DNA of 33,567 bases from Clostridium sp. CAG:793 (GTDB taxonomy: Bacteria; Bacillota; Clostridia; TANB77; CAG-508), in contig HF993642.1 in assembly GCA_000433915.1 (NCBI GenBank), positions 22,243 to 55,809 on the forward strand. The letters are read 5' to 3'. The translations under genes and the position numbers were made by a program. The stretch's first letter is position 1. Every line of letters starts with the position of its first letter. The notes below the pieces were generated by a model that saw only the letters and a list, made by a program, of their open reading frames with translations, had not been told where the DNA came from and ran no database searches. Shown here piece after piece: positions 13,563 to 22,653 of this stretch.

Positions 13563-13967
13563 TTATTGTTGTGTTTCTTCTGGTGGATTTAATATAGCAT
13601 CAATATCTGGATCTTTTAATATTTCATCAGTTAAGTAAATGCTTGATTTTGTACTTTGTGTAATTACAGCCATAGCAACATCTTTATCGCCTCTAAGTCT
13701 TTTACTTGCATACTTTACTATCAGCCATTTATTTTTTACTGCTGCAAGTACAACATCTTTGTCATCTCTTAGTTCTTTACTTGCATAGTATAATACTTGC
13801 CCATCAACAGCCGCTGCTTTTAATATTAATTCTTTATCAGCTAATAATCTTTCACTAGCATACGCTAATACCCATACGGCTTTGTCATCTATAGCCTTTT
13901 GCATAAATTCGATGTCATCGCTGTGAGCTTCTGCATCTTCAATCATATATTCAACTTCTTCTGCCAT
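13563..13967 (-). CDS. DUF4116 repeat protein (134 aa)
   Basis: Contains about three tandem copies of a ~24-residue motif of the DUF4116 type: AVWVLAYASERLLADKELILKAA, QVLYYASKELRDDKDVVLAAV and LIVKYASKRLRGDKDVAMAVI. Each has the pattern hydrophobic-x-YAS-x-x-L-x-x-D-K/E. The N-terminus is acidic. Such repeats pack as short helical solenoids; the molecular role is unknown. No membrane helix or signal peptide. Last gene of the operon that begins at ftsY, 26 nt after the 79-aa gene, then the terminator at 13509-13544. Confidence 0.75.
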   Translation of the reverse strand: MAEEVEYMIEDAEAHSDDIEFMQKAIDDKAVWVLAYASERLLADKELILKAAAVDGQVLYYASKELRDDKDVVLAAVKNKWLIVKYASKRLRGDKDVAMAVITQSTKSSIYLTDEILKDPDIDAILNPPEETQQ

Positions 13968-13993
13968 ATCTATAACTCCTTAATAATACATTA

Positions 13994-14233
13994 TTAATTC
14001 TGTGCTCTATATTCTATGTCTTTTATAAAGGGAAACATTTCTTTTATTGCCTTATGTGTTATCATTGATTTTTCTGGTACAGGATTTCTTGTTTTTTGTT
14101 CAACTAGTTCCTGCATATAGCAATTTTCATCAACTTTATAAACTACATAACGGTTTCTGACATAGTCAAATAATATTTTATATCCGTTATCTAAATCTTC
14201 TGAAAAGTTTGTAAACGTGTATTTTCCTTCCAT
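13994..14233 (-). CDS. conserved hypothetical protein, 79 aa
   Basis: Unrecognised small soluble protein, beginning MEGKYTFTNFSEDLDNGYKILFDYV and rich in Tyr and charged residues. No known motif, signal peptide or membrane helix. The ATG follows AAAGGAA by 7 nt and the gene sits 19 nt after ligA and 26 nt before the DUF4116 gene, so it is certainly co-transcribed. The compact, intact frame within a core operon supports it being a real gene; any role linked to DNA ligation or membrane synthesis would be speculation. Confidence 0.65.
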   Translation of the reverse strand: MEGKYTFTNFSEDLDNGYKILFDYVRNRYVVYKVDENCYMQELVEQKTRNPVPEKSMITHKAIKEMFPFIKDIEYRAQN

Positions 14234-14252
14234 TAGAGTTCCTTTCTTTGTC

Positions 14253-16295
14253 TTATTTTATCATTTCTTCAAATTCTTCTTCTGATATTACTGTAACTCC
14301 AAGTGACTGAGCCTTCGTTAATTTACTGCCTGCGTCTTCACCTGCTAATACATAACTTGTCTTTTTTGATACACTACTTGATGTCTTTCCGCCAAGTCTT
14401 TCGATTATATCACTTGCTTGTTCTCTTGAATATTTTGATAATGCCCCTGTTAGTACAAATGTCTTTCCCTCAAATCTTGTATCATTGCTTTCTTCTTGTA
14501 ATGATTGTGTATTTATACCTGCAGATTTTAGTCTATTGATTAAATCGATTGTCTGTTCCTCATTAAAGAATGTGTGTATGCTTTGAGCTATTACTTCTCC
14601 TATGTCATCTTTACTTGCTAGTTCTTCTACATCTGCTGACATTAAATTATCTAAGGTTTTGTATTTTCTAGCTAGTACTTTTGCTAGCTTTTTTCCTACA
14701 TGTCTTATTCCTAAAGCTGTAATTAAATTTGATAAATCTCTATTTTTGCTTTCTTCAATCGCATCAATTAAATTTTGTGCAAATTTTTTGCCATTTTTCT
14801 TTAATGATGCTATGTCTTCTAATTTCAAATCATATATATCTGCTATATTTGATATTAGCCCTTTTTCTATTAATTGTTCAACTATTTTGTATCCCAACCC
14901 TTCAATGTCCATTCCTTCGTCTGATGCAAAATGAACTATATTCCTTAGTGCTTTTGCTGGACATTCAATTCCTGTGCATCTTACAGCTGACTCGCCTTCT
15001 TCTCTAACAGCTGGAGCTCCACATACTGGACACGTTGTTGGCATTTGAAAGACTTTTTCTTCGCCTGTTCTTTTTTCTTTTAGTACATCTACAACTTCTG
15101 GTATTACATCTCCCTGTTTTTGAATAATTACATGGTCACCTATCATTAGACCTTTTTCTTTTACAAAATCTTCGTTGTGAAGTGTTGTTTTTGATATAGT
15201 AGATCCTGCAACTTTTACTGGTTCTAATATTGCCATTGGAGTTATTGCTCCTGTACGTCCAACCTGGCATATTATATCTTTTACTATTGTTTCTTTCTGC
15301 TCTGGTGGATACTTATATGCTATTGCCCATTTCGGTACTTTAAATGTAGTTCCAATTTTCTCTCTAAGTGCTAAATCATCTACTTTTATTACAGCTCCGT
15401 CTATTCCAAATGTAAGCTCTTCTCTATTGTCTCCTATTTCTTTTATTGCGTCAATAGCTTCATCAATTGTATGGCAAAGCTTTCTGAATGGAACAACATT
15501 AAATCCAAGATTAGCTAGATAATTTAATTCTTCCCAGTGTGAATTCCAAGTTTTATTTTCTATTTTTTGTACATTAAAAATGTATATATCCAAAGGTCTT
15601 TGAGCAGTAATTTTAGGATTTAATTGTCTTAATGACCCTGCTGCTGCATTTCTTGCATTTGCAAATAGAGTTTCTCCCATTACTTCTCTTTCTTCATTTA
15701 ATGTTTCAAATTCTTTTTTTCCAATAAAGACTTCTCCTCTTACAGTTATGTCTAATGGTTCTTTTAGCTTGTGAGGTATTGATTTTATCTTTTTTACATT
15801 TTCAGTAACATCTTCTCCTACAACCCCATCGCCTCTTGTAGCTCCTTGAACTAAGATTCCTTTTTCATATTTTAATGCACATGATAGTCCATCAATTTTT
15901 GTTTCAACACAGTAATTAGTTTCTCCGCTTTGCTTTATTCTCTTATCAAATTCATATAGCTCCTCGTAAGAGAAAACATCTTGTAAGCTTTGTAATGGCA
16001 CTTCATGTGTTACTTTAGCAAAATCTTCGCGTACATGACCTCCAACTTTTTGAGTTGGTGAATCTTTTGTAATTAACTCTGGGTGCTCTTTTTCTAATTT
16101 TTTAAGTCTATTCATCATTGTATCAAATTCAAAATCTGTAATTGGTGAATTGTCCATATCATAATATAATTGTGAATAGTAATTTATTTTTTCTCTTAGT
16201 TTAGTGATTTCTTCTTCTACTGATGAATATTGGTTATTCTCCATTTCCATAAATGTTATTTGTCCGTTGTCTTTATTATTGATTTCTTCTGACAT
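14253..16295 (-). CDS. ligA: NAD-dependent DNA ligase LigA
   Basis: A 680-aa bacterial replicative ligase that seals nicks using NAD+. Domains in order: Ia region binding NMN (YYSQLYYDMDNSPITDFEFD, ~residues 37-56), adenylation domain with the catalytic lysine in KIDG (~132), OB fold, four-Cys zinc finger (CPVCGAPAVREEGESAVRCTGIEC, ~425-450), helix-hairpin-helix repeats and a C-terminal BRCT domain (~600-680, FVLTGALSKYSREQASDIIERLGG). Complete compared with a usual length of ~670; an extra ~25 residues precede the Ia region. The ATG at 16295 follows AAGGAAGG by 10 nt. It lies in the ftsY operon, 34 nt after pgsA. Confidence 0.97.
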   Translation of the reverse strand: MSEEINNKDNGQITFMEMENNQYSSVEEEITKLREKINYYSQLYYDMDNSPITDFEFDTMMNRLKKLEKEHPELITKDSPTQKVGGHVREDFAKVTHEVPLQSLQDVFSYEELYEFDKRIKQSGETNYCVETKIDGLSCALKYEKGILVQGATRGDGVVGEDVTENVKKIKSIPHKLKEPLDITVRGEVFIGKKEFETLNEEREVMGETLFANARNAAAGSLRQLNPKITAQRPLDIYIFNVQKIENKTWNSHWEELNYLANLGFNVVPFRKLCHTIDEAIDAIKEIGDNREELTFGIDGAVIKVDDLALREKIGTTFKVPKWAIAYKYPPEQKETIVKDIICQVGRTGAITPMAILEPVKVAGSTISKTTLHNEDFVKEKGLMIGDHVIIQKQGDVIPEVVDVLKEKRTGEEKVFQMPTTCPVCGAPAVREEGESAVRCTGIECPAKALRNIVHFASDEGMDIEGLGYKIVEQLIEKGLISNIADIYDLKLEDIASLKKNGKKFAQNLIDAIEESKNRDLSNLITALGIRHVGKKLAKVLARKYKTLDNLMSADVEELASKDDIGEVIAQSIHTFFNEEQTIDLINRLKSAGINTQSLQEESNDTRFEGKTFVLTGALSKYSREQASDIIERLGGKTSSSVSKKTSYVLAGEDAGSKLTKAQSLGVTVISEEEFEEMIK

Positions 16296-16329
16296 TATTA
16301 AGAATCCTTCCTTTGTATTATTTTGATAT

Positions 16330-16926
16330 TTACATATCTTTTAATAAGTCTTTTCCACCTTTTAAATATTCATATCCAGAGAATATTGTTGCGATTGTGC
16401 ATATTATCATGAATAATGTTACTAGTAAATTCATTATAAATTCAAACCCTTGTAATTGCATTGTAAATATTGCTCCAAATGGATGTGTATCTAAATATGC
16501 CAAAATTATTGCTATCATTTGGGTTACTGTTTTTATTTTTCCCCATTTATTTGCTGCTATTACTGTTCCATTTTTTTCTACTGCTATTAGTCTATATCCA
16601 GATACAGCAAATTCTCTTGTTATAATTATTATTGGTATCCATGCTGGAAGCATTCCTTTTTCAACTAATATTAGCATTGCTGATATTACTATTATTTTAT
16701 CTGCAATTGGATCTAGGAATTTTCCGAAAGTTGTAACTTGATGATTTTTTCTTGCTAGATAACCATCTAATTTATCTGTTATTGCCCCTATCGCAAATAT
16801 AATGTCTATTATTATTGATGATAATGGTATATTTGCTATTGTACCAGGAATTTGAATTAAAGATATTATGACCATTGCTGGTACTAATAAAATTCTAAAA
16901 ACAGTTAGTTTATTAGGTGTATTCAT
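16330..16926 (-). CDS. pgsA: CDP-diacylglycerol--glycerol-3-phosphate 3-phosphatidyltransferase
   Basis: A 198-aa integral membrane enzyme that makes phosphatidylglycerol phosphate, the committed step of acidic phospholipid synthesis. The CDP-alcohol phosphotransferase signature D-x2-DG-x2-AR-x8-G-x3-D-x3-D is complete: DKLDGYLAR followed by GKFLDPIAD (~residues 53-78). Several hydrophobic helices follow. I choose ATG 16926 (MNTPNKLTVFR), the standard PgsA N-terminus, over a TTG 15 nt upstream that sits inside a palindrome. The only good Shine-Dalgarno, AAGGAG (16963-16958), is 31 nt from this ATG with a hairpin between them. Fourth-from-last gene of the ftsY operon. Confidence 0.93.
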   Translation of the reverse strand: MNTPNKLTVFRILLVPAMVIISLIQIPGTIANIPLSSIIIDIIFAIGAITDKLDGYLARKNHQVTTFGKFLDPIADKIIVISAMLILVEKGMLPAWIPIIIITREFAVSGYRLIAVEKNGTVIAANKWGKIKTVTQMIAIILAYLDTHPFGAIFTMQLQGFEFIMNLLVTLFMIICTIATIFSGYEYLKGGKDLLKDM

Positions 16927-16937
16927 TGTATTTTTGT

Positions 16938-16963
16938 GCAATTTTAAAATTGCATTTCTCCTT
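16938..16963 (-). promoter_or_regulatory. hairpin between Shine-Dalgarno and start of pgsA
   Basis: AAGGAG (16963-16958) is separated from the ATG by a perfect 16-bp palindrome, GCAATTTT/AAAATTGC (16938-16953). Folded, it would shorten the gap between ribosome site and ATG from 31 to about 15 nt; it may tune translation. An ATG-CAA-TTT-TAA mini-frame also starts 2 nt after the AAGGAG. Confidence 0.4.
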
Positions 16964-17019
16964 AAAAGTAAATTTAGATTTTTATCAAAAGGAAAAATCT
17001 ATAAAAAACTTCATTGTAA

Positions 17020-19869
17020 TTATTCTCCTACAGAGTTTCTTATATCATTTACATTTATAGTGTTTTCTGTAAGTGTAGCTTCTGTTTTATTTTCTTCAAC
17101 AGTATTTTTTAGTTGGTCTATTAATTTTGTAAGAGTTTGCATATCCTCTCCGAATAGTTTCCAATCTGAATTTTTGCTTGAACTCTTTACATTTTCATTT
17201 GCTTTTATTATTAAATTTATTAATTCGTCAGTATTTTCTCCTGTTGGTACATTTATATCAACAGCTGATTTTGACATTAAGTTCTCAAGAGCTTCTGTTA
17301 GAGAATTTCCTATTGCTACTTTATTTCCAGAAGCAACTACTACTCTTTTTAATGTTGGTTTTTGTGTTGATTCATTTATATATTGTTGATAGTATGTTTC
17401 AACATATAGGATTGTATTATTTATTGGTATGGCAATTAAATTTTTAGTTATTTTACTTCCGCTAACATTCAAACTTGCAATGTCTGATGCTATTGTTTCA
17501 TCTTGATTGATTTGAGTTTCAAGTTGAATTGGACTTAGCACATTGCTATCCGCTTCAAAGTTGCATAGTGTTAGTTTGTTTGTTCCATTTACAGATGTTC
17601 CTATCATGTATGATGTTATATTTTGCTTTCCATATAAAGTATATGGTATTACTAATCCTATTTCTAAATCTCCATTTTCATTTTTTACCATAGTATAATA
17701 AGATTTCATTTTTTCAGTCTTGTCTGAATCAAATGTTTCTGCAACATCCCATACATCATTTGCACGATATAATGTTTCTGGTTGAATATTATGATATTTA
17801 TCTATTATTTTTGATTGAATATCATACAAGTATTGTGAGTATATAAAATGTTTGCTGATGCCCTCTGAAATCTCATCACTATTCTTAAATATATCTGGAT
17901 ATATCTTGTTATATGCCATTGCTATTGGATCTGTTCTGTCTGTAATATAGAAGTTCATTGTTCCATCATAAGCATTTATTAATACTTTTACAGAATTACG
18001 TATATAGTTTATCTCTTTTGTTTCACTTAATTCTGTTTTTTGTGCAAATGGATATTCATTAGTTACTGTATAAGCATCTAGTACCCATATCTGATTTCCA
18101 TCATCATCTATTACCATGTATGGATTTTCATCATACATTAGGTATGGCATTATTGTTTTTGCTCTATCTATAATGTTTCTATTTGTTATTATTGAGCTTT
18201 CTCCTGTTACACTTCCTGAAAATGCAAGATTCATATCTCCTTCTTTAATTCCTAGGATTATTCTATCTAATAAGTTTAGCTTTAGTCCCGCATTTCCTGT
18301 GTAGTTGTATTCATTTTCATTATTTGAATCTGATGTTGGATAATCTAATTCTGATTTTTTACTATTTATAACTATTGCATTATTAGTATCCATTCCAAAA
18401 TATATACGTGGTTGTTTTATTGGTATTGTTTCATTTGATGTATCTCCAAAATCTTTTTGAATATTCTTTAGATTTCCATATTCATCTGTTGATCCAGCTA
18501 AAGTGATTATACTTCCATATCCATGTGTGTATTGATATGTTTTATTTGAATATGTTGCATCTTTATCTGATATTTCTCTTGGTGTTACATATACTAATGT
18601 TGGTTTTCCATCTATATTATATGATGCTATTTGAGCTTGTCTAAATGAGTAATATCCTTTTGCTGTTTGTGCAGCGTTTAAATCTTGTAATACATTTTGC
18701 TTATTTACGATTGCTATATTCGTAAGTAAGTCTTGATTTTTAGAAATCTCAGCTGATGTTAATGTTCCACTATATTGTATGTTCTTCTCTGTAACATTTT
18801 CTGTCGTAATTCCATAGGCTTGTTTTGTTTTTTCAATATTTTCTTTTATAAAGTTTTGATTTTTGTCTAGTGCATTTGAACCAACAAATATTAGTTGATA
18901 TCCTGCAAGGACTACTGCTAATATTATTAAATATATTGGTACTATCATCAAGTTTCCTAGTACTCTTCTTGTACTTTTTTCTTTTAAAGCCTTATATGCT
19001 TTAAAGATTGATATTACACACAAAATTGCAAGCAATACATATCCTGCTAGCTTTACAGTTGTGTCTCCATTTCCTGCTCCATATATTGAATATTGTGTTC
19101 CATCAGTTAGTTCGATGTTCATGAATTTCTCATTTCCAATGTTTAATACCATAAATGCGATTACGATTAATCCAATTAATATTCCGATTAATTTTACTCT
19201 CATTCCTACTTTTGATACCAAATCACATTTTGCTATTGATTCTCTTGAAACACCGTCAAAGCTCTTGTTTAGTACAATCAGTGAGTATACAACTGCATAT
19301 ACAAGTGTTGCAATTACAATGACTAATAGATATATTAGTATAAATTGAATTAATGGCTTTATAAATACGAAAAAGCTTATGTCTATATGAAATACAGGAT
19401 CTGCTATTCCAAATCTTGATCCGCTAAAGCATAATAGTATCTTGTTTAATAACATTTTAGTGCTTAGTAAGCTTCCTATAAGTGCTATAACAAATGATAC
19501 TGATTTGTTAGGAAATTTAGGCATTTCTTTTTTCTCGTCATCGAAAAAAACCTTTAGTCCTTTTCTTATCGTTTTGTTTGTAAAATAAAATGAGAAAAAC
19601 AATATTATAAAGTTTACAACAAATGTAATTATTGTGTATATGAAATCTTTTTTAAATACTTCTATATACTTTTCTCCAATTTCCTTCATTTCGAGGTAGT
19701 TACCTCTTGCATATATATAGCATATTGCAAGTACGATTGCTGTTATTGCTAATACGATTTTTCTTCTTCTTTTTTTAGATTCCTGATTCTTTTCTTCTAT
19801 TTTTTTGGTTTTGTTCACGGTTTCTATGCTATCTTTTGTTATTTCATTTTGGTTATTTTCTTTTTGCAC
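17020..19869 (-). CDS. UPF0182 family membrane protein (949 aa)
   Basis: A large UPF0182 protein. After a charged ~35-residue cytoplasmic N-terminus, the first ~330 residues hold about seven membrane helices (e.g. KIVLAITAIVLAICYIYA, TIITFVVNFIILFFSFYF, LIGILIGLIVIAFMVLNIG, LMIVPIYLIILAVVLAGYQ). The remaining ~600 residues form a large extracytoplasmic domain typical of the family (VYVTPREISDKDATYSNKTYQYTHGYG, QPRIYFGMD, ENPYMVIDDDGNQIWVLDAYT), ending in an acidic tail. The molecular function is not established. Start is GTG 19869, with AAAGG 9 nt upstream. It is embedded between ftsY and pgsA, which fits a role at the membrane, but that is only context. Confidence 0.9.
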   Translation of the reverse strand: MQKENNQNEITKDSIETVNKTKKIEEKNQESKKRRRKIVLAITAIVLAICYIYARGNYLEMKEIGEKYIEVFKKDFIYTIITFVVNFIILFFSFYFTNKTIRKGLKVFFDDEKKEMPKFPNKSVSFVIALIGSLLSTKMLLNKILLCFSGSRFGIADPVFHIDISFFVFIKPLIQFILIYLLVIVIATLVYAVVYSLIVLNKSFDGVSRESIAKCDLVSKVGMRVKLIGILIGLIVIAFMVLNIGNEKFMNIELTDGTQYSIYGAGNGDTTVKLAGYVLLAILCVISIFKAYKALKEKSTRRVLGNLMIVPIYLIILAVVLAGYQLIFVGSNALDKNQNFIKENIEKTKQAYGITTENVTEKNIQYSGTLTSAEISKNQDLLTNIAIVNKQNVLQDLNAAQTAKGYYSFRQAQIASYNIDGKPTLVYVTPREISDKDATYSNKTYQYTHGYGSIITLAGSTDEYGNLKNIQKDFGDTSNETIPIKQPRIYFGMDTNNAIVINSKKSELDYPTSDSNNENEYNYTGNAGLKLNLLDRIILGIKEGDMNLAFSGSVTGESSIITNRNIIDRAKTIMPYLMYDENPYMVIDDDGNQIWVLDAYTVTNEYPFAQKTELSETKEINYIRNSVKVLINAYDGTMNFYITDRTDPIAMAYNKIYPDIFKNSDEISEGISKHFIYSQYLYDIQSKIIDKYHNIQPETLYRANDVWDVAETFDSDKTEKMKSYYTMVKNENGDLEIGLVIPYTLYGKQNITSYMIGTSVNGTNKLTLCNFEADSNVLSPIQLETQINQDETIASDIASLNVSGSKITKNLIAIPINNTILYVETYYQQYINESTQKPTLKRVVVASGNKVAIGNSLTEALENLMSKSAVDINVPTGENTDELINLIIKANENVKSSSKNSDWKLFGEDMQTLTKLIDQLKNTVEENKTEATLTENTINVNDIRNSVGE

Positions 19870-19897
19870 TATAATTCACCTTTCCTTTATATAAAAT

Positions 19898-20779
19898 TTA
19901 TTCAATAATAGCATTTATAAAATCTTCTGCATTGAATTCTTCCATATCATCAATAGATTCCCCTACACCTATAAACTTTACTGGTATGTTATATTCTTTT
20001 ACTAGTCTAATTACTATTCCTCCTTTTGCAGTTCCATCAAGCTTCGTTAGAACTAGTCCTGTGATTCCAGTTGCTGCTTTAAATGCTTCTAGTTGTGAAA
20101 TTGCATTTTGACCTGTTGATCCATCTAATACAAGTAATATTTCTTTTGATGTTTCTGGCATTTCTCTGTCTATGACTTTTTTCATTTTCTCTAATTCGTC
20201 CATCAAATATTTTTTGCTTTGTAATCTACCGGCCGTATCACATATCATTATGTCATAATTTTCTTCTTTTGCTTTTTTACACGCATCAAATATTACTGAT
20301 GAAGGATCTTGTCCTTCTCTTCCTTTAAATATATCGCAATTCGCTCTCTTGGCCCATTCTTCTAATTGCTCTACTGCTGCAGCTCTAAATGTATCTCCTG
20401 CTACAATTAATACTTTTTTTCCTTCTTTTTTGAACTTATTTGCAATCTTTCCTATTGATGTTGTTTTTCCTGCTCCATTTACTCCTACCATCAATAGTAC
20501 TGATGGCTTTGTTTCTAATTTTAGTTGATCGTCCATTCCTTCGAAAATATTTGATATTTCTTGTTTTAATGTGTTTTTTACTTCTTCTGGTTCAGTTATA
20601 TTCTCTTTTTTTATATTATTTCTAAGATTTTCAATGATTTTTTCAGATGATTCCATTCCTACATCTGCCATAATTAGATTTTCTTCTAATTCCTCTAATA
20701 AGTTTTCATCTACTTTTTTAAATCCAAATGTTATTTTTGTTTTAGCTAAGCCTTGCTTTAGTTTATCAAAAAATCCCAT
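19898..20779 (-). CDS. ftsY: signal recognition particle receptor FtsY
   Basis: A 293-aa SRP GTPase that docks ribosome-SRP complexes at the membrane for co-translational insertion. N-terminal four-helix bundle (MGFFDKLKQGLAKTK ... LRNNIKKEN) then the G domain: G1 GVNGAGKTT (~101), the segment GDTFRAAAVEQLEEWA, G3 DTAGR (~181) and G4 TKLDGTAKGG (~255). The acidic A domain of proteobacterial FtsY is missing, as is usual in Bacillota. The start at 20779 is chosen because AAAAAGGAG lies 6-7 nt before it; an upstream TTG/ATG-extended frame to 20836 overlaps the promoter. First gene of the six-gene operon. Confidence 0.96.
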   Translation of the reverse strand: MGFFDKLKQGLAKTKITFGFKKVDENLLEELEENLIMADVGMESSEKIIENLRNNIKKENITEPEEVKNTLKQEISNIFEGMDDQLKLETKPSVLLMVGVNGAGKTTSIGKIANKFKKEGKKVLIVAGDTFRAAAVEQLEEWAKRANCDIFKGREGQDPSSVIFDACKKAKEENYDIMICDTAGRLQSKKYLMDELEKMKKVIDREMPETSKEILLVLDGSTGQNAISQLEAFKAATGITGLVLTKLDGTAKGGIVIRLVKEYNIPVKFIGVGESIDDMEEFNAEDFINAIIE

Positions 20780-20826
20780 GTTTTTCTCCTTTTTTATGTT
20801 TATTTCAGCTATTTTTTTACATTTGT

Positions 20827-20837
20827 ATTTTACCACA
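20827..20837 (-). promoter_or_regulatory. extended -10 promoter of the ftsY operon
   Basis: Minus strand TGTGGTAAAAT: TAAAAT (20832-20827) preceded by an extended TGG. The -35 is poor. Confidence 0.55.
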
Positions 20838-20915
20838 TAAATAAAAAAAATGCTAGCTTTTTTTTACTTTGTATGTTACAATTATAATTGTGTTTGATTG
20901 ATAAACATAATATAT

Positions 20916-20991
20916 GCCACTATAGCTCAGTTGGTAGAGCAACAGCCTCGTAAACTGTAGGTCATGAGTCCGATTCTCATTAGTGGCTCCA
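20916..20991 (+). tRNA. tRNA-Thr (anticodon CGT)
   Basis: Acceptor GCCACTA/TAGTGGC fully paired; D arm GCTC/GAGC; anticodon loop CTCGTAA (CGT at 20949-20951); T arm ATGAG/CTCAT with TCCGATT loop; encoded CCA. The last pair of the anticodon stem (C-A) is mismatched. Confidence 0.92.
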
Positions 20992-21029
20992 TTAAAATTA
21001 ACTTACGAACTTGATTTTATACAAAGATT

Positions 21030-21066
21030 AAAAAGTTCTCTTGTCATAAAAGAGAACTTTTTTCAT
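21030..21066. terminator. bidirectional terminator, tRNA-Thr(CGT) and the radical SAM operon
   Basis: AAAAAGTTCTCTT (21030-21042) and AAGAGAACTTTTT (21050-21062), perfect 13-bp stem, T-runs on both sides. Confidence 0.85.
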
Positions 21067-21073
21067 ATTTAAA

Positions 21074-21841
21074 TTAGGATTTCATTTTATAATAATTTGT
21101 AACATCTGTACTTCTTCTATAAACATTACATACTTTTGACAATTCAGATATTATAATATCTTCATCCTTAATCGGATTATAAAATAACTCATTTTTATTC
21201 GAAAAATGTACCGTCTCATTTGCTATATCACTTGTAAAAATGCTTCCTACAACAACATCTTTTATGTTATAATGTTCTATGTAGTTTTTATATAAATCTA
21301 AATCCCTAATTGTTATATTGTGTAAAATTGGTTTCATGTATAATACTACAGGAATATTTAAACTTTTCAGTATTTCAAAATTTTCAAATCTTTTTTCAAT
21401 TAATTCTGTATTCTTTTCAATAACACTCTGTTTAGAAATTGTCGTAGAGCTAACAAAAATAATTAATTGTCCATAGTATTTTATATAAGGAATTAATATA
21501 GAAAGTTCTTCACTATAAATTTTCTTTTTAGTAGATAGTTGAATTTGATTACCTTTCTTTAGAAAGTATTCAATTATTTTTAATGTTTCCTTTTTGTTAT
21601 GATCATCCCAGCATTCCGAAAAACATCCTAGAGTAATCAACGTATCTTTAGTTAAATTTAAATTACTTTTTTCTATCATTTCTATGATATTATTTGCAGA
21701 TATTGTTTTATAGTTATTATCTTTATTTCCATAGCCTAGTTTTGGCAAATAGCAATATGAACACTCCCCAGAACAACCTAAACTTGTATTAATAAATAGT
21801 CTTTTATTGTCTTTAGCAAATAAATAATTGTTATCTATCAT
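21074..21841 (-). CDS. radical SAM protein, SPL-like (255 aa)
   Basis: The N-terminus has a CX3CX2C motif, C23-S-G-E-C27-S-Y-C30, which coordinates the 4Fe-4S cluster that cleaves S-adenosylmethionine. The arrangement (SLGCSGECSYCYLPKLGYG, then IIEMIEKSNLNLTKDTLITLGCFSECWD) resembles spore photoproduct lyase-like and other short radical SAM proteins rather than peptide-maturating enzymes: there is no SPASM cysteine-rich C-terminus. Substrate unknown. AGGAGGT lies 7 nt before the ATG. Last gene of the operon after tcdA (42-nt gap); linkage to a tRNA-modifying enzyme is suggestive but not evidence of function. Confidence 0.75.
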   Translation of the reverse strand: MIDNNYLFAKDNKRLFINTSLGCSGECSYCYLPKLGYGNKDNNYKTISANNIIEMIEKSNLNLTKDTLITLGCFSECWDDHNKKETLKIIEYFLKKGNQIQLSTKKKIYSEELSILIPYIKYYGQLIIFVSSTTISKQSVIEKNTELIEKRFENFEILKSLNIPVVLYMKPILHNITIRDLDLYKNYIEHYNIKDVVVGSIFTSDIANETVHFSNKNELFYNPIKDEDIIISELSKVCNVYRRSTDVTNYYKMKS

Positions 21842-21883
21842 AATAAACCTCCTAAAACTATGCTAATATATGCTATTTTGTTT

Positions 21884-22636
21884 CTAGTCTATTATGTCTC
21901 TTACAATTTCTCCTGCAATCATAAGTCCAGCTACAGATGGAACAAATGATATACTCCCTGGTACTTGGTTTCTGGCAGAGCATTTTCTTTTCGTTCCTGG
22001 TGGGCAAATGCAATTAGTTTTACAGCTAGATTCAGATTCATTATCTGGCTTTATTGGTTCTTCTGTTGAATATATTACTTTTAAGCTTTCTATCTTTCTT
22101 TTTCTTAGCTCTTTTCTCATTACTTTTGCTAATGGGCATGTATTAGTTTTGTATATATCTGTTATCGTTAATTTTGATGGATCTAGTTTATTCCCTGTTC
22201 CCATAGCTGAAATTATTGGAATACCTAATTCTTTGCAATTTTTAACTAATTCTATTTTTGCTGTAACTGTGTCTATACAATCTGCTACATAACTTAAGTC
22301 TGAAGTAATTATTTGATTTTCAGAGTTTGGCATATAAAATTCTTGTACTGTTTCTACTTTTGCATCTGGATTTATCTCCAATATTCTTTCTTTCATTACA
22401 TCTACTTTGTATTTTCCTATTGTCTTTCTTGTTGCAATTATTTGTCTATTTAAATTTGTTAAACAAACTTTATCATCATCTACTAAGATAAAGTTCTCTA
22501 TTCCTGCTCTTACCAGCCCTTCTGCCACAAAAGATCCAACTCCACCTATTCCGAATATTGCTACTTTAGCATTTTTTAATTTTTCTATTCCTTCTTTTCC
22601 TATTAATAATTCTGTTCTTGAAAATTGATTTAGCAT
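21884..22636 (-). CDS. tcdA: tRNA threonylcarbamoyladenosine dehydratase TcdA (ThiF/E1-like)
   Basis: A 250-aa E1-like enzyme that uses ATP to cyclise t6A37 of tRNA to ct6A. Nucleotide-binding GIGGVGS (residues 29-35) is followed by the acidic ILVDDDKV and NLNRQI segment that binds ATP/Mg, and the conserved end FVPSVAGLMIAGE. Between residues ~197 and 220 a Cys-rich insert (CKTNCICPPGTKRKC) is present, as in many clostridial homologues, and could bind metal. Second gene of the operon, 17 nt after the polysaccharide deacetylase gene. Confidence 0.9.
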   Translation of the reverse strand: MLNQFSRTELLIGKEGIEKLKNAKVAIFGIGGVGSFVAEGLVRAGIENFILVDDDKVCLTNLNRQIIATRKTIGKYKVDVMKERILEINPDAKVETVQEFYMPNSENQIITSDLSYVADCIDTVTAKIELVKNCKELGIPIISAMGTGNKLDPSKLTITDIYKTNTCPLAKVMRKELRKRKIESLKVIYSTEEPIKPDNESESSCKTNCICPPGTKRKCSARNQVPGSISFVPSVAGLMIAGEIVRDIID

Positions 22637-22653
22637 TAATATTCCTCTTTTTA

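Noticed and set aside
16313..16741. Long reading frame opposite pgsA, and similar frames opposite ligA, UPF0182, ftsY and the ABC genes
   Set aside because: They lie fully antisense to well-supported genes, have no ribosome site and are of low-complexity hydrophobic composition.
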